Under the pieces are notes generated by a model. The model was not told the DNA's origin and ran no database searches. It saw only the letters and a program-made list of their open reading frames with translations. From Solirubrobacteraceae bacterium (GTDB taxonomy: Bacteria > Actinomycetota > Thermoleophilia > Solirubrobacterales > Solirubrobacteraceae): a DNA stretch of 8,317 bases. Made by a program: the position numbers and the translations under genes. Positions within the stretch are counted from its first letter, which is position 1; each line of letters opens with the position of its first letter. Shown piece by piece: positions 6,641-8,317 of this stretch. The stretch spans positions 1 through 8,317 of the forward strand of contig JASLHP010000259.1 of assembly GCA_030149625.1 (NCBI GenBank), written 5' to 3'.

Positions 6641-7536
6641 AGCAGCCGGCGGGCATCGAGCGCGACTACCCGCTCGCGCGTCTGACGACGGTCCGCACCG
6701 GCGGCCGAGGCGAGTATTTCGCTCGCGCGAGCAGCGAGGCACTGCTGCTGGAGCTGCTCGCGTGGGCGGCGCACGGCGGCCTCGCGGTCGGCGTCGTCGG
6801 CTCGGGCTCGAACCTGCTCGTCGCCGACGAGGGCGTGCCCGGGCTCGTGATCAAGCTGGACCGTGAGCTGGCGGGCATCTCGGTCGAAGGACAGCGGCTG
6901 CTGTGCGGCGGCGGCGCGCGCCTGCCGGCGGTGGCGGCGCGCGCGGCGCGAGCGGGCCTGTCCGGGATCGAGTTCGGCGTCAACATCCCAGGCACGATCG
7001 GCGGCGCCGTGCGCATGAACGCCAACGCATACGGCGGCGAGCTCGGCGAGGCGCTCGAGTGGGTGCAGATCGCGACGGCAGCGGGCATCCAACGCCGCGA
7101 GCCGCGCGAGCTCGGCTTTGCATACCGGTCCTCGAGCCTCGCCGCCGGCGAGGTCGTCGCGCGTGCCCGTCTGCGGCTCGCCGTCGCTGAGCCGGACGCC
7201 GTCAAGGCCACGCTCGCGGCGATGCGCCGGCGCCGCCACGAAGCGCAGCCGCAGGGGATCAAGACGTTCGGCTCGACGTTCAAGAACCCCGCCGACGCGC
7301 GTGCCGAAGGGCGCAGCGCGGGGCTGCTGCTGTCCGACGCCGGCTGCAGCGGTCTGCGGATCGGCGGCGCTCGCTTCGCGCCCAAGCACGCCAACTTCGT
7401 CGAGAACATCGGCACGGCCTCGACGGCGGACGTCGTCGCGGTCATGGCCGAGGGCCGACGTCGTGTGCTCGAGCGCTTCGCCGTGCAGCTCGAGCCGGAG
7501 GTGCAGACGCTGGGGGACGTGCGGTTTCCGTGGTAG
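6637..7536 (+). CDS. murB: UDP-N-acetylenolpyruvoylglucosamine reductase MurB (type II)
   Basis: MurB is the FAD-dependent, NADPH-using cytoplasmic reductase that turns UDP-GlcNAc-enolpyruvate into UDP-MurNAc. The 299 residues fit the shorter type II family. FAD-domain motifs are 'TTVRTGGRGEYF' (17-28), 'VGSGSNLLVADEGVPG' (54-69) and 'GIEFGVNIPGTIGGAVRMNA' (110-129). In the catalytic domain 'FAYRSSSLA' (161-169) has the Tyr-Arg pair, 'FGSTFKNP' (211-218) has the proton-donating Ser213, 'KHANFVEN' (250-257) is conserved, and 'QLEPEVQTLG' (284-293) carries the conserved glutamate. The GTG start overlaps the murC stop as GTGA, and no clear ribosome site is seen, so expression probably depends on coupling. 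It is the last recognisable dcw gene here. A GTG overlaps its TAG stop and opens a doubtful small frame. Confidence 0.97.
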   Translation: MKQPAGIERDYPLARLTTVRTGGRGEYFARASSEALLLELLAWAAHGGLAVGVVGSGSNLLVADEGVPGLVIKLDRELAGISVEGQRLLCGGGARLPAVAARAARAGLSGIEFGVNIPGTIGGAVRMNANAYGGELGEALEWVQIATAAGIQRREPRELGFAYRSSSLAAGEVVARARLRLAVAEPDAVKATLAAMRRRRHEAQPQGIKTFGSTFKNPADARAEGRSAGLLLSDAGCSGLRIGGARFAPKHANFVENIGTASTADVVAVMAEGRRRVLERFAVQLEPEVQTLGDVRFPW

Positions 7537-7736
7537 CGGCCGTCGCGCCCGCCACCGCCGCGACCCCGCGCGGTGCTCGGGTCGCGGTCGTGGTGGCCGG
7601 GGGTCGCGGTCGTGTGGTGGCCGGGGGTCGCGGTCGTGTGGTGGCCGGGGTCGCGGTCGTGTGGTGGCTGGTGGCTCCCGAGGTCGCCACCAGCCAGTAT
7701 GCGGCTATTGCCGCCGTTGTTCGAGTTCCTGGCTGA
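7530..7736 (+). CDS. Doubtful small reading frame after murB (68 codons, possible ftsQ remnant)
   Basis: A GTG at 7530 overlaps the murB stop (GTGGTAG) and opens 68 codons ending in TGA at 7734-7736. The product is rich in Val, Ala, Gly and Arg, with the tandem repeat read as GGRGRVVAG twice and a short hydrophobic run 'VAVVWWLVAP'. It matches no family I recognise. The position, overlapping the end of murB, is where ftsQ would be expected to start in this type of cluster. A short polar start followed by a hydrophobic run is loosely FtsQ-like, but no POTRA domain follows. The end overlaps the 3' end of the convergent collagen-like gene. It may be the decayed front of ftsQ or simply a chance open frame in GC-rich repeat DNA; chance is quite likely. 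Confidence 0.2.
   Translation: MVAAVAPATAATPRGARVAVVVAGGRGRVVAGGRGRVVAGVAVVWWLVAPEVATSQYAAIAAVVRVPG
7581..7672. repeat. Tandem repeat, four units of 22-24 bases
   Basis: Units begin at 7581, 7603, 7627 and 7650, each starting GTCGCGGTCGTG. Units 2-4 continue TGGTGGC and unit 1 lacks one TG pair; the fourth unit changes at its end into the left arm of the hairpin. Unit lengths of 22, 24 and 23 are not all multiples of three, so no reading frame is kept across the array, which argues against a selected protein repeat. The array fills the gap between the two converging genes. Confidence 0.85.
7665..7696. terminator. Hairpin between converging genes, candidate terminator
   Basis: TGGCTGGTGGC (7665-7675) and GCCACCAGCCA (7686-7696) form a perfect 11-base-pair stem around a 10-base loop. 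It lies nine bases beyond the stop codon of the collagen-like gene on the minus strand and about 130 bases after murB on the plus strand. No T-run follows on either strand, so it is not a classical intrinsic terminator, but hairpins without a U-tract are often proposed as terminators in GC-rich actinobacteria. A smaller 5-bp stem with a 4-base loop (7701-7714) adjoins it and overlaps the minus-strand stop. A role for both strands is inference. Confidence 0.5.
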
Positions 7737-8316
7737 GACGCGAAGCGACGGCGTCGGCTTGCGCGACGGCGTGCTCGTGCGCCGCTCTCGTCGTCGCCGC
7801 CGCCACGGCCTGCCCGGACGCGGCGCAATAGACGACGGCTTCGAGATGCGTGCTGATCGGCGTTTCGTTGTACACCACGAGGAACCAGCTTTGATGATTG
7901 GATTCCATCTGGCTGGCGCCGAGAAAAGCAGCGCCGTTGTAGCCGCCGCCGCTGATCGCGTGCTCGCCGGATGGGCAGGTCGCGACCGAGGTGCCCACGG
8001 TTTCCTTCGGCACGCTCTTCGATTCGCCGGCGACGATCGTCAGGCTGCTGAGGGTCGTTGGGCCAGCGGGTCCCTGCGCGCCCGTTGCGCCCGTCGCTCC
8101 GGTTGCTCCCGCCGGACCTGTCGCGCCTGCCGGACCTGTCGCGCCTGCCGGACCTGCGGGGCCAGACTTTCCGCGAAGCGCGGTCAACACGCTCGGCTTG
8201 ATTTGGCTCGTGCTGGTGATCAGATAGTGCCGAGCCGCGATCGCCGTGCCTCCGAGCGCGAAGAAGAGCGCCAGCGTGGCGATGGCAGCGCTCGGGGACG
8301 GTCTCCGCATGTTCAT
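7705..8316 (-). CDS. Exported collagen-like (Gly-X-Y) repeat protein
   Basis: A 203-residue protein of unknown function. In order it has: a basic start (M1-N-M-R-R-P-S-P), a hydrophobic segment (about 10-27, ending 'GGTAIAA') that reads as a signal peptide or membrane anchor; a linker (29-48); 13 Gly-X-Y triplets (49-87, mostly GPA and GAT); and a domain with two cysteines (C114 in 'VATCPSGEHAISGGGY', C164 in 'VVYCAAS') that could form a disulfide. An Ala-rich, probably helical tail follows (165-203) with weak 3-4 spacing of V184, A187, A191, L194 and L198. I recall proteins with this start, collagen stretch and 'CPxG..xxGGG ... CA' domain as common in Thermoleophilia; their role is unknown. 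Pro is frequent in the X position, with no sign that it is hydroxylated. Only one base is visible upstream, so Met1 (8314-8316), Met3 (8308-8310) or an earlier start are all possible. Seven of nine Glu codons are GAA, unlike the mur genes. Confidence 0.85.
   Translation of the reverse strand: MNMRRPSPSAAIATLALFFALGGTAIAARHYLITSTSQIKPSVLTALRGKSGPAGPAGATGPAGATGPAGATGATGATGAQGPAGPTTLSSLTIVAGESKSVPKETVGTSVATCPSGEHAISGGGYNGAAFLGASQMESNHQSWFLVVYNETPISTHLEAVVYCAASGQAVAAATTRAAHEHAVAQADAVASRLSQELEQRRQ
8111..8156. repeat. 18-base tandem repeat in the collagen-coding stretch
   Basis: GCCGGACCTGTCGCGCCT occurs at 8111-8128 and again, identical, at 8129-8146, followed by a partial third copy (8147-8156). 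On the minus strand each unit encodes two Gly-X-Y triplets, including GPA and GAT. Identity at the DNA level, not just the protein level, suggests recent duplication and possible length variation of the collagen segment. Confidence 0.85.
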
Positions 8317-8317
8317 G

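Noticed and set aside
7581..7672. Tandem repeat considered as a CRISPR array
   Set aside because: Units follow each other directly with no unique spacers of regular length, and no cas gene is nearby.
7442..7828. Minus-strand frame with a Thr/Pro/Arg-rich repeat (ATTRPRPP twice) resembling a wall-spanning linker
   Set aside because: It overlaps the 3' end of murB and is out of frame with the collagen-like gene. The repeat follows from the tandem DNA repeat, and no start or ribosome site supports it.
7991..8227. Plus-strand frame with VAP/AGP repeats
   Set aside because: It is the antisense reading of the Gly-X-Y stretch of the collagen-like gene, whose own frame has a signal segment and a conserved-looking C-terminal domain.

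Overview
This window is most of a peptidoglycan-synthesis and division (dcw) gene cluster from a high-GC bacterium, probably an actinobacterium of the class Thermoleophilia (Solirubrobacterales-like). Four things point there. Rows sampled in the mur genes exceed 70% GC. murB directly follows murC, whereas in typical Streptomyces or Mycobacterium clusters it lies elsewhere. MurG has a 'TEADSHLG' variant of the usual 'HEQN' motif. The collagen-like protein at the right end has an 'RRPSP...ALFFALGGTA' N-terminus that I associate with this class. The taxonomic call is inference, not proof.

Layout: seven genes run on the + strand without a visible internal promoter or terminator. They are the 3' end of murE (1-344), murF (341-1837), mraY (1838-2806), ftsW (2866-4230), murG (4139-5206), murC (5288-6640) and murB (6637-7536). 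Most junctions are tightly coupled: a 4-base ATGA overlap at murE/murF, TGA followed directly by ATG at murF/mraY, a long overlap at ftsW/murG and a 4-base GTGA overlap at murC/murB. The order matches the classical dcw order except that murD is absent from its usual place between mraY and ftsW, and no ftsQ or ftsZ follows murB.

Right end: after murB come about 170 bases holding a doubtful small reading frame (possibly an ftsQ remnant), a 22-24 base tandem repeat of four units and a strong hairpin. Converging from the other strand is a gene for an exported collagen-like protein with 13 Gly-X-Y triplets. Its DNA is visibly less GC-rich and its glutamate codon preference is reversed, so the window appears to cross from conserved core DNA into an accessory segment.

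How the genes work together: MurB makes UDP-MurNAc; MurC adds L-Ala; MurD (not here) adds D-Glu; MurE adds meso-diaminopimelate; MurF adds D-Ala-D-Ala. MraY moves the finished phospho-MurNAc-pentapeptide to the lipid carrier (lipid I), MurG adds GlcNAc (lipid II), and FtsW polymerises lipid II at the division site with a partner transpeptidase. I found no RNA gene, CRISPR array, insertion sequence or convincing new multi-gene system. The points worth a second look are the murD gap, the possible decay of the cluster after murB, a relay of tiny overlapping reading frames between murG and murC, the MurG motif variant and the collagen-like gene.
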